Part shown: one piece after another, positions 1 to 8,585 of the stretch
Layout of the letters: every line of letters starts with the position of its first letter
Numbering within the stretch: the first letter of the stretch is position 1
Assembly: GCA_036388895.1 (NCBI GenBank)
Contig: DASVQY010000005.1
Span: forward strand, 1-64,000
Origin: SXVE01 sp036388895
Lineage (GTDB): Bacteria > Acidobacteriota > Blastocatellia > Pyrinomonadales > Pyrinomonadaceae
Direction: 5' to 3'
Length of the DNA: 64,000 nt
The notes under the pieces: generated by a model
What the model was told of the DNA's origin: nothing
What the model saw: only the letters and a program-made list of their open reading frames with translations
Database searches by the model: none
Translations under genes and position numbers: made by a program

Positions 1-1
1 G

Positions 2-283
2 CCGACTTTTGTCTTTCTCGCCGGAACGAGTATTTATCTCCAACTGCTGCGCGGAAAAAGCCGTTCAGAACTGGCGAAATTCCTTCTGACGCGTGGGCTC
101 TGGCTCATCTTTTTGGAATTTACGGTTGTCCGGTTCGCACTATTTTTTAATGTCGATTACAGCTTTCTGGGTCTTGCCGAAGTAATCTGGGTATTCGGCA
201 TTTCGATGATCGTGTTGTCGGGGCACGCCCCTGCCGAGCATATCTATTTACAAGGAAGCTGTTGTAAATTTACAATAGCTTGA
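2..283 (+). pseudogene. Truncated DUF1624-type membrane acyltransferase, 3' part only
   Basis: The reading frame is open from the window edge to a TGA at 281-283 and gives 93 residues. The first 73 or so read like the DUF1624 / heparan-alpha-glucosaminide N-acetyltransferase-like integral membrane family, with hydrophobic segments around LWLIFLEFTVVRFALFF and GLAEVIWVFGISMIVL. Family members continue for several more transmembrane helices after this point. Here the similarity stops near base 220 and about 20 unrelated residues follow before the stop. The break coincides with two palindromes (218-237 and 256-281). I infer a 3'-truncated, probably non-functional gene whose 5' end lies outside the window. 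Assignment is by motif reading only. Confidence 0.55.
218..281. repeat. Two palindromes at the truncation point of the acyltransferase gene
   Basis: Bases 218-237 form a GC-rich hairpin (TCGGGGCA / CCCCTGCCGA core). Bases 256-281 form a loop-free 13+13 bp palindrome, AAGCTGTTGTAAA / TTTACAATAGCTT, with one wobble. They lie where the upstream gene loses family similarity, so they may mark an insertion or deletion scar, or act as a terminator for what remains. Confidence 0.5.
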
Positions 284-405
284 ATTTGTATCATTATTAC
301 GGTCATAGTCCGTACGCGGCAAAGTGATTTTCACAATCTGCAATAATCAAAATCTTTTTATCGGTATATCTGAGTAGTATTTGTTTCTAATAAGGAGGAC
401 GGTCA

Positions 406-1242
406 GTGAACTTTGTTCCTAAATTTTACTCATCGAGAATAAACTATTATACGTTGTTCATAATAGTGTTTTTGTTGTTTGTTCAAACAAATGCCCAAGA
501 GCGTTTAATTATCGTTGGCGGCGGAAAGCGACCGGAACCAGCGATGGCAAAATTTGTCGAGTGGGCTGGCAAGGAGCGCTCGAATATACTGATTATTCCT
601 TGGGCAACATCCGAGCCGCAGGCAAGTTTTGAATATTTAAAGAAGGATTTGGCGGCTTTTAATCCAAAAGAGATTGAGCTTGCTCCCATCGCCCCGATGA
701 CCGAGGAAAAGAAAAGTAAATTTCTGACGCAACTAAAAAATGCGACCGGAGTTTTTTTTACCGGCGGGGATCAAGTGAAAATTATGGATGTGCTGAAAGA
801 CGAATCGCTTTTACGTGCCTTAAAACAGAGCTATTCCAATGGGACGGTTTTCGGCGGAACCAGCGCCGGCGCCGCGATTATGTCCAGTCAAATGATAACC
901 GGCGAAGGAGATTTTACGGTTATTGACGGAAAAAAAGTACAAACAAGTCTAGGTTTAGGACTGTTGCCGGATGATGTTATTGTTGACCAGCACTTTATTA
1001 AGCGACAGCGAGAAAACAGGCTTTTCGGTTTAATTCTGCAAAACCGCGAAAAATTAGGCATCGGTATAGACGAAAATACGGCGCTGGTTTTAACGGATAA
1101 TCGTTATGGAGAGGTCGTCGGCACGAGTCAAATCATGATGGTCGCCGCACAAAAAGGTAACGGGACATTAATTATTCACCTGCTGCAGCCGGGACAGAGA
1201 CTTGATTTGCGAAAGCGGGCGCCCAGTAAAAAAAAACCTTGA
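406..1242 (+). CDS. Secreted cyanophycinase-like peptidase (family S51)
   Basis: 278 residues from a GTG start, chosen because a strong AAGGAGG ribosome site lies at 392-398, seven bases upstream. An N-terminal hydrophobic stretch ending in QTNAQ is a probable signal peptide. The body fits S51 peptidases (cyanophycinase, dipeptidase E). It has IIVGGGKRPE near the start, a GVFFTGGDQ segment, and the nucleophile elbow GGTSAGAA, whose serine is the expected catalytic residue. A DQHFIKRQRENRL segment further on is typical of cyanophycinases. The family hydrolyses cyanophycin or related isoaspartyl peptides. Whether this one does so, or is a general exopeptidase, cannot be told. Length fits the family. 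No partner gene is adjacent. Confidence 0.85.
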   Translation: MNFVPKFYSSRINYYTLFIIVFLLFVQTNAQERLIIVGGGKRPEPAMAKFVEWAGKERSNILIIPWATSEPQASFEYLKKDLAAFNPKEIELAPIAPMTEEKKSKFLTQLKNATGVFFTGGDQVKIMDVLKDESLLRALKQSYSNGTVFGGTSAGAAIMSSQMITGEGDFTVIDGKKVQTSLGLGLLPDDVIVDQHFIKRQRENRLFGLILQNREKLGIGIDENTALVLTDNRYGEVVGTSQIMMVAAQKGNGTLIIHLLQPGQRLDLRKRAPSKKKP

Positions 1243-1589
1243 AATAAAAGTAAGAAACAGTATAATCACCTCATAATCAAGCATTGTAAATTAAATTCAA
1301 AAAAAATATATTTAAAGCAGTTCCAGCGCTTGAAGTCCGAGCAGTTGCAAATTCGTAGTTTATAAAGGGAGAGTTGTTTAATGTTGAATTAAAGGACAAA
1401 ATCTTTCCCTCTAAATATCAAAAGAAAGAGCGGCGGACTCTGAGTTTAATGCGAGAAAGATTAGCGATATTCTAAGCAAAATCAGACTTTTGTTCAAAAG
1501 GATTTCTTCTCTTTCTTACAATCTTTCAATTCTTTCTCTTATAGCTCGAAATAAACCAAATTCGAGTGTCAATTAACGGAGGCATATCA
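1243..1589. other. Intergenic region before the TonB-dependent receptor
   Basis: A 347-bp AT-rich stretch with no convincing coding frame, hairpin or RNA gene. It must hold the promoter of the downstream receptor gene, but I cannot single out one -35/-10 pair. The ribosome site GGAGG is at 1578-1582. Confidence 0.4.
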
Positions 1590-4500
1590 ATGTATAGACG
1601 CAACTCGGGGATTAATGCTGTCTTTATCTGGAGCGCATTAATTTTTTCTTTGCTTGTCGGTCAAAATGTTTACGCTCAAACCGGAACTTCTTCGGTCAGC
1701 GGCACTGTTACGGATTCGCAAGGCAACGTCGCTGTCGGAGCGACCGTAACTCTTAGAAATCCGGAAAAGAATTTTACGCGAACTCAGGCGACTAACGAAA
1801 CCGGAAGTTATTCTTTTTCAGCCATTCCGCCCGATACTTACATAATCGAAGTCAGCGCGACCGGATTTAAAAAAGCGATTTTAAATGACGTGAAAGCGTT
1901 AGTTGCCAAGCCGACCGAAGCGAATGTGCAGCTCGAAATCGGTAATGTCGCCGAAACCGTAACCGTTTCGGCTGGCGGCAGCGAATCACTCATTAACACA
2001 CAAGACGCGAGTCTGGGCAACAACATCGTCTCGCGCCAAATCACCCAACTCCCGCTCGAAGCCCGCGACATAAATTCGCTTTTGACTTTGCAACCGGGCG
2101 CGACGCGCGAAGGTTACGTAGCCGGCGCGCGCGCCGACCAATCAAACGTCACTCTTGACGGCGTGGATATTAACGAATCTCAGACAAATCAGGCGGGAGC
2201 TCCGAAAGGCGGAGAAGGTTCGAACGCGATTAGAGGGTTTTCGGAATCTCCAGATACCGGAACTGTCCTGCGTCTGAGCGGTGAAGCCATTGAAGAATTT
2301 CGTGTCACGACGACCAATCCGAATGCTTCTTTCGGTCGTTCTTCCGGCGCGCAAATTTCGCTCGTCACAAAAAGCGGAACTAACAATTTTCACGGGTCGC
2401 TTTTTGAGTATAACCGCGACACGGCTTTTACGGCGAATAACTTTTTTAATAACCGCAGCGGAATAGAGCGCCCGAAACTTAAGCGCAACACGTTCGGGGG
2501 CACCTTCAGCGGTCCGGTTATCAAAGACCGCCTATTTTTCTTTTACAGCTATGAGGGGCGGCGCGATGAAAGCGAAAGGACGGTCGTTTCGAGAGTTCCG
2601 ACTGCCAGTCTAGGTCGCGGAGAGGTTCGTTACAGAAACTCAAGCGGCGGCATCACGACCGTCACCGCGGCTAATCTGGCTACTATTTTTCCTGCGATGG
2701 GTGGAGCAAATCCGTTGGCAATCGCAGCTTTGGCAGAAGCGGCACAAAAGTATCCGGCAAATGATAATACAATCGGAGACGGGCTGAACACCGCCGGCTT
2801 CCGGTTCAATACGCCGATTTCGGTAAACCTGAATGCGCACGTCGGGCGTTTCGACTACAATCTGACATCAAAACAACAGCTCAGCGCCCGCATTCAGGTT
2901 CAGCACGATTTATTTGGAGGATCGAGATTGTTTCCCGATACGCCATCACAAGATACTTGGTCGCATCCGTTTGGATTTGTCGTCGGACACATTTGGACTA
3001 TCAACAATAATCTGGTCAATAATTTCCGTTACGGCTTGACACGCGAGGCATTCACAACTCAGGGCGATTCGGCGAAAAACGAAATTTATTTTCGCAACGT
3101 TTTCTTTCCGGTCAATGATTCGCGAACGATTTCTCGCATAACGCCAGTACAGAATATCGTTGACGATCTTTCCTGGGTGAAAGGAAACCACGTCGTCCAA
3201 TTCGGAACAAACATTCGTCTCATTCGTAACAAGCGGACGACATATTCCACCGCATATGATACCGCTTTCACGAACCCCACCGGTTATGCCAGCAGTGGAT
3301 CGCCGATTACGAACGCGCTAAATGCCTTTTCTGCCTTTGGTCCAAACGCAGACCGCAATGCGGCTCGCGATGCGGCTGTAGCGCTGCTCGGCAGATTGAC
3401 AGGATACACTGCCAGATTTACTTTTGACCGTGAGGGGAAATTGTTGCCCGCTGGAACTCCAAGCGAGCGCGAATTTGCGACCGAAGAATACGATCTTTAC
3501 GCGCAGGACGTGTGGAAAATAAAGCCGAACTTAACTTTGACCTACGGCTTGCGTTACGGAATCAGCCGTCCGGTTTATGAAACAAACGGTTACGAAGTAA
3601 AGCCGAGTATTCCTCTGGCAGAGTTTTTCCGCCGACGCGTCGAAGGCGCTAGCCGAGGAGTTCCATACAACGATCCTATTTCGGTTGATCTTTCAGGTCC
3701 AGAAAATGGTCGCTCATCACTTTATAAATGGGACAAAAACAATTTCCAGCCAAGGGTTGGCATCGCTTGGTCACCTAATTTCGGCGATGGATTTCTGGGA
3801 ACGATTTTCGGCAGAAACAGCGAATCAGTCATTCGCGGCGGTTTCGGTATCACTAACGATTATTACGGTCAGCAACTGGCTGTTTCGTTTGATTTAAACA
3901 ATAGATTGGGATTTTCCTCCGCACAGGCTCTTGCTGCCGGAACCTGCAACACGACGACGGTTCTTTGCCCGCTTTTTACAGGTTTTTCACAAGAAGTAAG
4001 AAACTTGCCGAGAATCACCGTTCCGACCAGCTTGACGTTTCCGCAGATGCAGCCGGCTGACAACACTCGGCGAATCGAATCGTCGCTTGACGAAAATCTG
4101 GTAGCTCCGATTCATTACAGTTGGAACCTAACTTATGAGCGTTCGCTTCCCGCCGGATTCGTGGTTCAAGCATCTTACATCGGACGGGCTGCGCGCAATC
4201 TTCTTGCGTCGCGCGACGTGGCAACGGCTAATAACCTAACGGATTTAGGATCGGGAATGGATTGGTACACTGCCGCCGGTATGCTCGAAGATTTACGACG
4301 CGACTTTGTTGCGCGTGGAATCACCTCATCATCTTCGTCAGCACAGCTTCAGGCAGCGGTTGGAAGCATTCCAGCCATACCGTATTTCGAGAATTTATTT
4401 GGCAACGTACCTAATTTTGCTCGTAATCTCTTAGGCTCGAGCCGCGCCAGCTGGGCGTCAAACGCGACGCAGGCGGTTTTTGGCGATGCCTTAATATTCA

Positions 4501-5408
4501 ATAATAACGATTGGGTAACTACGCAAAGCGAGATTGACGTCGCTTTGCGTAACGCGGGACTCAGCCCCGTCTTTTATCATCCGCAATATGCTGCGCTTGG
4601 ATCAGTCGGCTCGATCGGCAGGTCTAACTATCACGCGGGAACACTCTCCGTTCGTCAGCGGCTCGGGGATAAATTGACAATGGACTTCAACTACACGCTT
4701 TCGCATTCGATGGACGACGCCTCCGGCTTGCAAACGAGCGGAAATTTCGGAACGGCGTTAATCCTGAACCCGATTCGGCAGCAGGACAGCTACGCCAATT
4801 CTGATTTTGACGTTCGCCATATCATCAACGTTAATGGCGTCTGGCAAATTCCGGTCGGGCGCAACAGATGGTTGCTGAGCGATGCGAATAAATGGGTTAA
4901 CGCTTTTCTCGGCGGCTGGCAGCTTTCCGGCATTTTCCGTTGGAATTCCGGCTTGCCGACTTATTCCCCGTATGACACTTTATGGGCGACCAACTGGAAC
5001 ATCCAAAGCAACAGCGTCCGCCTCAGACCGGTTCAGTCTTGTTCGACGCGAGGTGAGGATGGAAGCGCGCCAAACGCTTTCGGTTGTGATCGAACTGCTG
5101 CATTCCAAAGCTTTCGCAACGCCAAACCCGGAGAAACCGGAGACCGCAACGTCATTCGTCTTCCCGGTTACGTAGGTCTTGATTTAGGTCTTGCCAAATC
5201 GTTTACGATGCCTTGGGGCGAAAATCACCAACTGCAAATTCGCGCCGAAGGATTTAATGTGACGAATACGCAGAGAATGGGAACTGTTCGCACCCTGCAA
5301 GTGGGAACAGATCCGCAAGTAAACACGCCGCCTGCGGATTGGTGGAATTTTACCGCCATTCAAGGCACTCCGCGGGTCATTCAATTTGGTCTTAGATACA
5401 GCTTCTAA
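1590..5408 (+). CDS. Oar-like TonB-dependent receptor with carboxypeptidase-regulatory domain
   Basis: Outer-membrane receptor, 1272 residues from the ATG at 1590. That start has GGAGG seven bases upstream. A GTG eight codons earlier lacks such a site. The order is: signal peptide ending near QNVYAQ, a carboxypeptidase-regulatory-like beta domain (SGTVTDSQGNVAVGATVTL, then TGSYSFSAIPPDTYIIEV), a plug domain (VTLDGVDINE), and a long beta-barrel ending FGLRYSF with the terminal phenylalanine typical of barrel proteins. Such receptors are greatly expanded in Acidobacteriota and are thought to import oligomers or peptides. The substrate is unknown. A strong terminator follows at 5440-5485, so the gene is probably transcribed alone. 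Confidence 0.93.
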   Translation: MYRRNSGINAVFIWSALIFSLLVGQNVYAQTGTSSVSGTVTDSQGNVAVGATVTLRNPEKNFTRTQATNETGSYSFSAIPPDTYIIEVSATGFKKAILNDVKALVAKPTEANVQLEIGNVAETVTVSAGGSESLINTQDASLGNNIVSRQITQLPLEARDINSLLTLQPGATREGYVAGARADQSNVTLDGVDINESQTNQAGAPKGGEGSNAIRGFSESPDTGTVLRLSGEAIEEFRVTTTNPNASFGRSSGAQISLVTKSGTNNFHGSLFEYNRDTAFTANNFFNNRSGIERPKLKRNTFGGTFSGPVIKDRLFFFYSYEGRRDESERTVVSRVPTASLGRGEVRYRNSSGGITTVTAANLATIFPAMGGANPLAIAALAEAAQKYPANDNTIGDGLNTAGFRFNTPISVNLNAHVGRFDYNLTSKQQLSARIQVQHDLFGGSRLFPDTPSQDTWSHPFGFVVGHIWTINNNLVNNFRYGLTREAFTTQGDSAKNEIYFRNVFFPVNDSRTISRITPVQNIVDDLSWVKGNHVVQFGTNIRLIRNKRTTYSTAYDTAFTNPTGYASSGSPITNALNAFSAFGPNADRNAARDAAVALLGRLTGYTARFTFDREGKLLPAGTPSEREFATEEYDLYAQDVWKIKPNLTLTYGLRYGISRPVYETNGYEVKPSIPLAEFFRRRVEGASRGVPYNDPISVDLSGPENGRSSLYKWDKNNFQPRVGIAWSPNFGDGFLGTIFGRNSESVIRGGFGITNDYYGQQLAVSFDLNNRLGFSSAQALAAGTCNTTTVLCPLFTGFSQEVRNLPRITVPTSLTFPQMQPADNTRRIESSLDENLVAPIHYSWNLTYERSLPAGFVVQASYIGRAARNLLASRDVATANNLTDLGSGMDWYTAAGMLEDLRRDFVARGITSSSSSAQLQAAVGSIPAIPYFENLFGNVPNFARNLLGSSRASWASNATQAVFGDALIFNNNDWVTTQSEIDVALRNAGLSPVFYHPQYAALGSVGSIGRSNYHAGTLSVRQRLGDKLTMDFNYTLSHSMDDASGLQTSGNFGTALILNPIRQQDSYANSDFDVRHIINVNGVWQIPVGRNRWLLSDANKWVNAFLGGWQLSGIFRWNSGLPTYSPYDTLWATNWNIQSNSVRLRPVQSCSTRGEDGSAPNAFGCDRTAAFQSFRNAKPGETGDRNVIRLPGYVGLDLGLAKSFTMPWGENHQLQIRAEGFNVTNTQRMGTVRTLQVGTDPQVNTPPADWWNFTAIQGTPRVIQFGLRYSF

Positions 5409-5439
5409 TATCAGGCGTTAGATTTAGGCTCGAATTGTT

Positions 5440-5485
5440 AAAATAGCGCGGGTTGAGACTGATAGTTTCTAATCCGCGCTATTTT
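5440..5485 (+). terminator. Hairpin terminator after the TonB-dependent receptor
   Basis: Arms 5440-5454 and 5471-5485 (AAAATAGCGCGGGTT / AATCCGCGCTATTTT) pair over 15 bp with one G-U. A 16-base loop separates them, and the stem ends in TTTT. It lies 31 bases after the receptor stop codon. Confidence 0.8.
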
Positions 5486-5508
5486 GGCGAATAACTATAA
5501 CCTTTAAT

Positions 5509-6798
5509 ATGAATAATATAAAAAAAACAATCAGCAAGATCATCATCGCATTCTCATTCGCGGTTTTATCCACGACGTTCATATACGCCCAAAAAATCTC
5601 AGCCGAAGAGCAAAAAATCGTCAACTACATAGACGCGCATACCGAGGAAGCCATCGCGCTGCTTGAAAAAACCGTCAATATTCAAAGCCCGACTGAAGAT
5701 GCGGCGGGCGTCCGGCAGGTCGGAACGATTTTTAAGAACGAATTTGCGGCGCTCGGATTCGATGCAAAGTGGATCGAGATGCCCGCCGAAATGAAACGCG
5801 GAGGACACTTGACGGCGCAATTAAGCGGAACAAAAGGCAAACGCATTTTGCTTATCGGTCATATAGATACGGTTCTGAAGGGCGAAAAATTTCGTCGTGA
5901 CGGCAAAATGGCTTACGGCACGGGTTCGGCGGATATGAAAGCCGGAAATGTCGTTTTGTATTACGCTTTAAAAGCCCTGCACGCCGCCGGCGCATTAAAA
6001 AACGCCAGCGTTATTGTGCATCTGACCGGCGACGAAGAAGATTCGGGAACTCCGCTGGAAATCAGCCGCAGGGATATGATTGAGGCGGCGAAGCGCAGCG
6101 ATTTGGTTCTCAGTTTCGAGAACGGAGGAAGTAACATTGCGACGGTTGCGCGACGCGGCTATAGCGATTGGGAACTCACGGTTACCGCCAAAACCGGACA
6201 TTCTTCGGGAATTTTCAAGGAAAGTATGGGAAGCGGCGCGATCTTTGAAGTTTCTCGGATTCTTAACCAATTCTACGAAACGCTGCGCAACGAAAAATAT
6301 CTGACTTTCAATCCGTCCATCATTTCGGGCGGAACAGAAGTGGAAGCAAAAGACGCGGCTTTGTGGGCGACGGGAAAGGGAAACGTTGTTCCGGCAAAAG
6401 TGATTGTGCGCGGTGATTTGCGTTTTATCAGCGAGGAGCAAAAAGAATCGGCGCGCGCCAAAATGAGAGAAATCGCTGCAAAAAGTTTGCCCGGCACTTC
6501 CGCTAAAATTACCTTTAGGGATGAAATGCCGGCGATGCCGCCGACTGAAGGCAATTACGCGCTTTTAAGACAGCTTGACGCAGTGAGTCAAGAATTAGGT
6601 TTTGGAAAAATCGAGCCGCTTGACCCGGGCGAAAGAGGCGCCGGAGACATTTCGTTTATCGCCCATTTGCTTCCCGGTTTAGATGGTTTAGGCGCGACCG
6701 GCGGGAAGGCGCACGCTCCGGGAGAATATGCGGATTTAGATACTTTGCCGCGCCAGATTAAACGCGCAGCGTTGTTAATTTACCGATTGACGCGGTAA
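5509..6798 (+). CDS. Secreted M20-family zinc metallopeptidase (carboxypeptidase G2-like)
   Basis: 429 residues with an N-terminal signal peptide (hydrophobic run ending STTFIYAQ). M20/M28 metal ligands are visible: GHIDTVL (His and catalytic Asp), GSADMKAG (bridging Asp), GDEEDSG (catalytic Glu and ligand Glu), and a C-terminal GGKAHAPGEYA His. The central part, about residues 210-330, matches the lid/dimerisation domain (RRGYSDWELTVTAKTGHSSG). The family removes C-terminal glutamate or cleaves dipeptides and N-acyl amino acids; the substrate here is unknown. It stands alone between two terminators. No obvious strong ribosome site precedes the ATG. Confidence 0.88.
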   Translation: MNNIKKTISKIIIAFSFAVLSTTFIYAQKISAEEQKIVNYIDAHTEEAIALLEKTVNIQSPTEDAAGVRQVGTIFKNEFAALGFDAKWIEMPAEMKRGGHLTAQLSGTKGKRILLIGHIDTVLKGEKFRRDGKMAYGTGSADMKAGNVVLYYALKALHAAGALKNASVIVHLTGDEEDSGTPLEISRRDMIEAAKRSDLVLSFENGGSNIATVARRGYSDWELTVTAKTGHSSGIFKESMGSGAIFEVSRILNQFYETLRNEKYLTFNPSIISGGTEVEAKDAALWATGKGNVVPAKVIVRGDLRFISEEQKESARAKMREIAAKSLPGTSAKITFRDEMPAMPPTEGNYALLRQLDAVSQELGFGKIEPLDPGERGAGDISFIAHLLPGLDGLGATGGKAHAPGEYADLDTLPRQIKRAALLIYRLTR

Positions 6799-6875
6799 TC
6801 AGCGCTTAATTTATCGCCCGTTTATTTAAGAGAAACAAAGTATTTTATAAATACAACTCGCTCTTTGGAATCAGG

Positions 6876-6900
6876 ATTAACCGGATAAATTCCGGTTGAT
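6876..6900. terminator. Terminator between convergent genes
   Basis: Arms 6876-6885 and 6891-6900 (ATTAACCGGA / TCCGGTTGAT) pair over 10 bp with one wobble and a 5-base loop, followed by TTTGTTTT on the plus strand. It separates the M20 peptidase (plus) from the oxidoreductase gene (minus) and can serve the plus-strand gene best. Confidence 0.7.
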
Positions 6901-6919
6901 TTTGTTTTACGAAGAGTTT

Positions 6920-8065
6920 TTACAACCAGCTTTCTTTAACACTGATATTTCTTCTCTTTAATTCCGACACGAATTTTTCCGCATCAATCGCCTTTTCCTG
7001 CGGTGTCGCGCCGCGCATTTTTACGTCGCCCCGCGCCGTCATCTGCGCGATAATCGAAGCCGGAAAAGCCGTCATGCGCATCATCGCGCTCAAGCCGGTT
7101 GCTTCGTCAAATTGATCGACGATGTCATAACGCAGACGTTTTGTCTCACCGTTCGCCACGCCAACGAATTCAAGCCTGACCAAAACATAATCCGGTTCGT
7201 CAGCGGGCAGGTTTCGCTGCAAAAGCTCGCCGAAGATTTTGCGCGGTTTGATTTTCGCGTTATCAAAATCTAATTCTTCGCTCGAACACAAACCCAAATC
7301 AATCATCGTTTTGAATTTATCGCAATGACCGGCGTAGCGAATCGTTTTGTAATCGAGCTCTGTGATTTTTCCCAGAAAAGTTTCGGGCAGAGTCGAAGTT
7401 CCGCCCGAAGTTTGAAAAGCTTCGAGAGCGGGAAAGTTTTCAAATGCGAGGCTTTCCAATTCAGTCATCGGTTCGATTTCTTTTATTGTGCCGCCGCGAA
7501 TGACGCGCGCCTTTTCGACGTATTCGTTTATTAGACCTTCGACCGAAAAAACGAGTTGGTAATCGAGCGGCGGTTTCGGATTCTGCGGCAATCCGCCAAC
7601 CCGAATATGTATTTCCCGAGTGTCCTCAAACCTTTGCGCGCCGTGAATTGTCAAAATCGAAACCATTCCGGGCGCGAGTCCGCAATCGGGAACGATATTT
7701 ATTCCGGCAGTTTTGGCTTCGGAGTCGAGCGCCAACTGCTCGTCAACGATATAATTATTTCCGCCCAAATCGCAAAAATTCGTTCTCGTTTCGATAGCGG
7801 CTTTGGAGAGTTCGAGATTATACCAGTAATTGACGCAGGAAATCGTCGAATGGTGCTCGCGCATCAGCGCCATCACATTTGAAAAATTTGAAACATCCAA
7901 TTGTTTAATTTGTAATTTATGATTACTGATTTGGCGGGACAGATTTTTGACTTTTTCAAAATCGTAATCGGCAACAGTCACCGATTCAATTTCAGGAGAA
8001 TTATAAAGTAAATCGAATACTGCGCCATGCCCCATTCGACCGGCGCCTAGAACTAGAATTTTCAT
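6920..8065 (-). CDS. Saccharopine dehydrogenase-like NAD(P)-dependent oxidoreductase
   Basis: 381 residues from the ATG at 8065. The open frame continues 39 codons upstream, but MKILVLGAGRMG is the natural start of the Rossmann fold (GxGxxG). The N-terminal domain binds NAD(P), and the C-terminal part carries the alpha/beta domain of saccharopine dehydrogenase / LYS9-like proteins (DLGGNNYIVDEQ, PDCGLAPGMVSILTIHG, GYAGHCDKF-type region). Family members act in lysine degradation or polyamine (carboxyspermidine) metabolism. No lysine or polyamine gene is nearby, so the substrate is open. No clear ribosome site is visible. Confidence 0.85.
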   Translation of the reverse strand: MKILVLGAGRMGHGAVFDLLYNSPEIESVTVADYDFEKVKNLSRQISNHKLQIKQLDVSNFSNVMALMREHHSTISCVNYWYNLELSKAAIETRTNFCDLGGNNYIVDEQLALDSEAKTAGINIVPDCGLAPGMVSILTIHGAQRFEDTREIHIRVGGLPQNPKPPLDYQLVFSVEGLINEYVEKARVIRGGTIKEIEPMTELESLAFENFPALEAFQTSGGTSTLPETFLGKITELDYKTIRYAGHCDKFKTMIDLGLCSSEELDFDNAKIKPRKIFGELLQRNLPADEPDYVLVRLEFVGVANGETKRLRYDIVDQFDEATGLSAMMRMTAFPASIIAQMTARGDVKMRGATPQEKAIDAEKFVSELKRRNISVKESWL

Positions 8066-8585
8066 AAATTTAATATCATGAACAACAAGCTGTAAATAGA
8101 AAGCTTTAATGCTAAATGCTAAAGATTTAAACATTACGAGCGCGGCAAAACTACGAAACGTGCCCGACCTGTCCGCGCTCAATTCAACTATTTGGATTTA
8201 AAGCGCGTGCTTAATAAGAATCAGCACAAATTTTCACCTTGTAAACGTAGATTCGCGGGTTTAACTATATGTAGAAAAACTGCTCTGCAAACTTTGAATA
8301 ATACTGAATTATAGTTTTCTTATAGCAAAATTTTTATACACTTCTTTTGTCGTTTAGGTCAATAGCGTTCTTTAATTACCGCAATTTGTAGGAATATAAA
8401 TATCGCCGGAGCGCTTTAGCTAAATAGCGCTAAAAACGACACTTTTTGAAATAAGCCCAGGCACCTTTGCGGTAAAGCCGGTAAATCTTAAACCTGAAAT
8501 TGTCATAAATTTCCTGCAGGCGGTGTTATTAATAAAAAACTGAATGTTTAGACAATCATTCAGACTAATTTTACAAGGAAAATTT
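8066..8585. other. Intergenic region before the M16 peptidase
   Basis: A 520-bp AT-rich stretch without a credible gene. It holds a short repeated word (ATGCTAA twice, 8110-8125), a palindrome around 8410-8431 (AGCGCT ... AGCGCT) and, directly after it, a copy of the cassette-type motif at 8431-8452. The promoter for the M16 peptidase must be here. Confidence 0.4.
8431..8452 (+). repeat. Copy of the ACGACCCTTTTTGAAAC-type motif (degenerate)
   Basis: TAAAAACGACACTTTTTGAAAT is close to the motif seen at 10090-10115 and 11317-11341 and in the minus-strand gene row at 57.5-60.0 kb. It lies about 130 bases upstream of the M16 peptidase start and reads in the same direction as that gene. Confidence 0.45.

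Noticed and set aside
5995..6441. 148-codon minus-strand frame inside the M20 peptidase gene
   Set aside because: Shadow frame of a clear peptidase with catalytic motifs; no independent signals.
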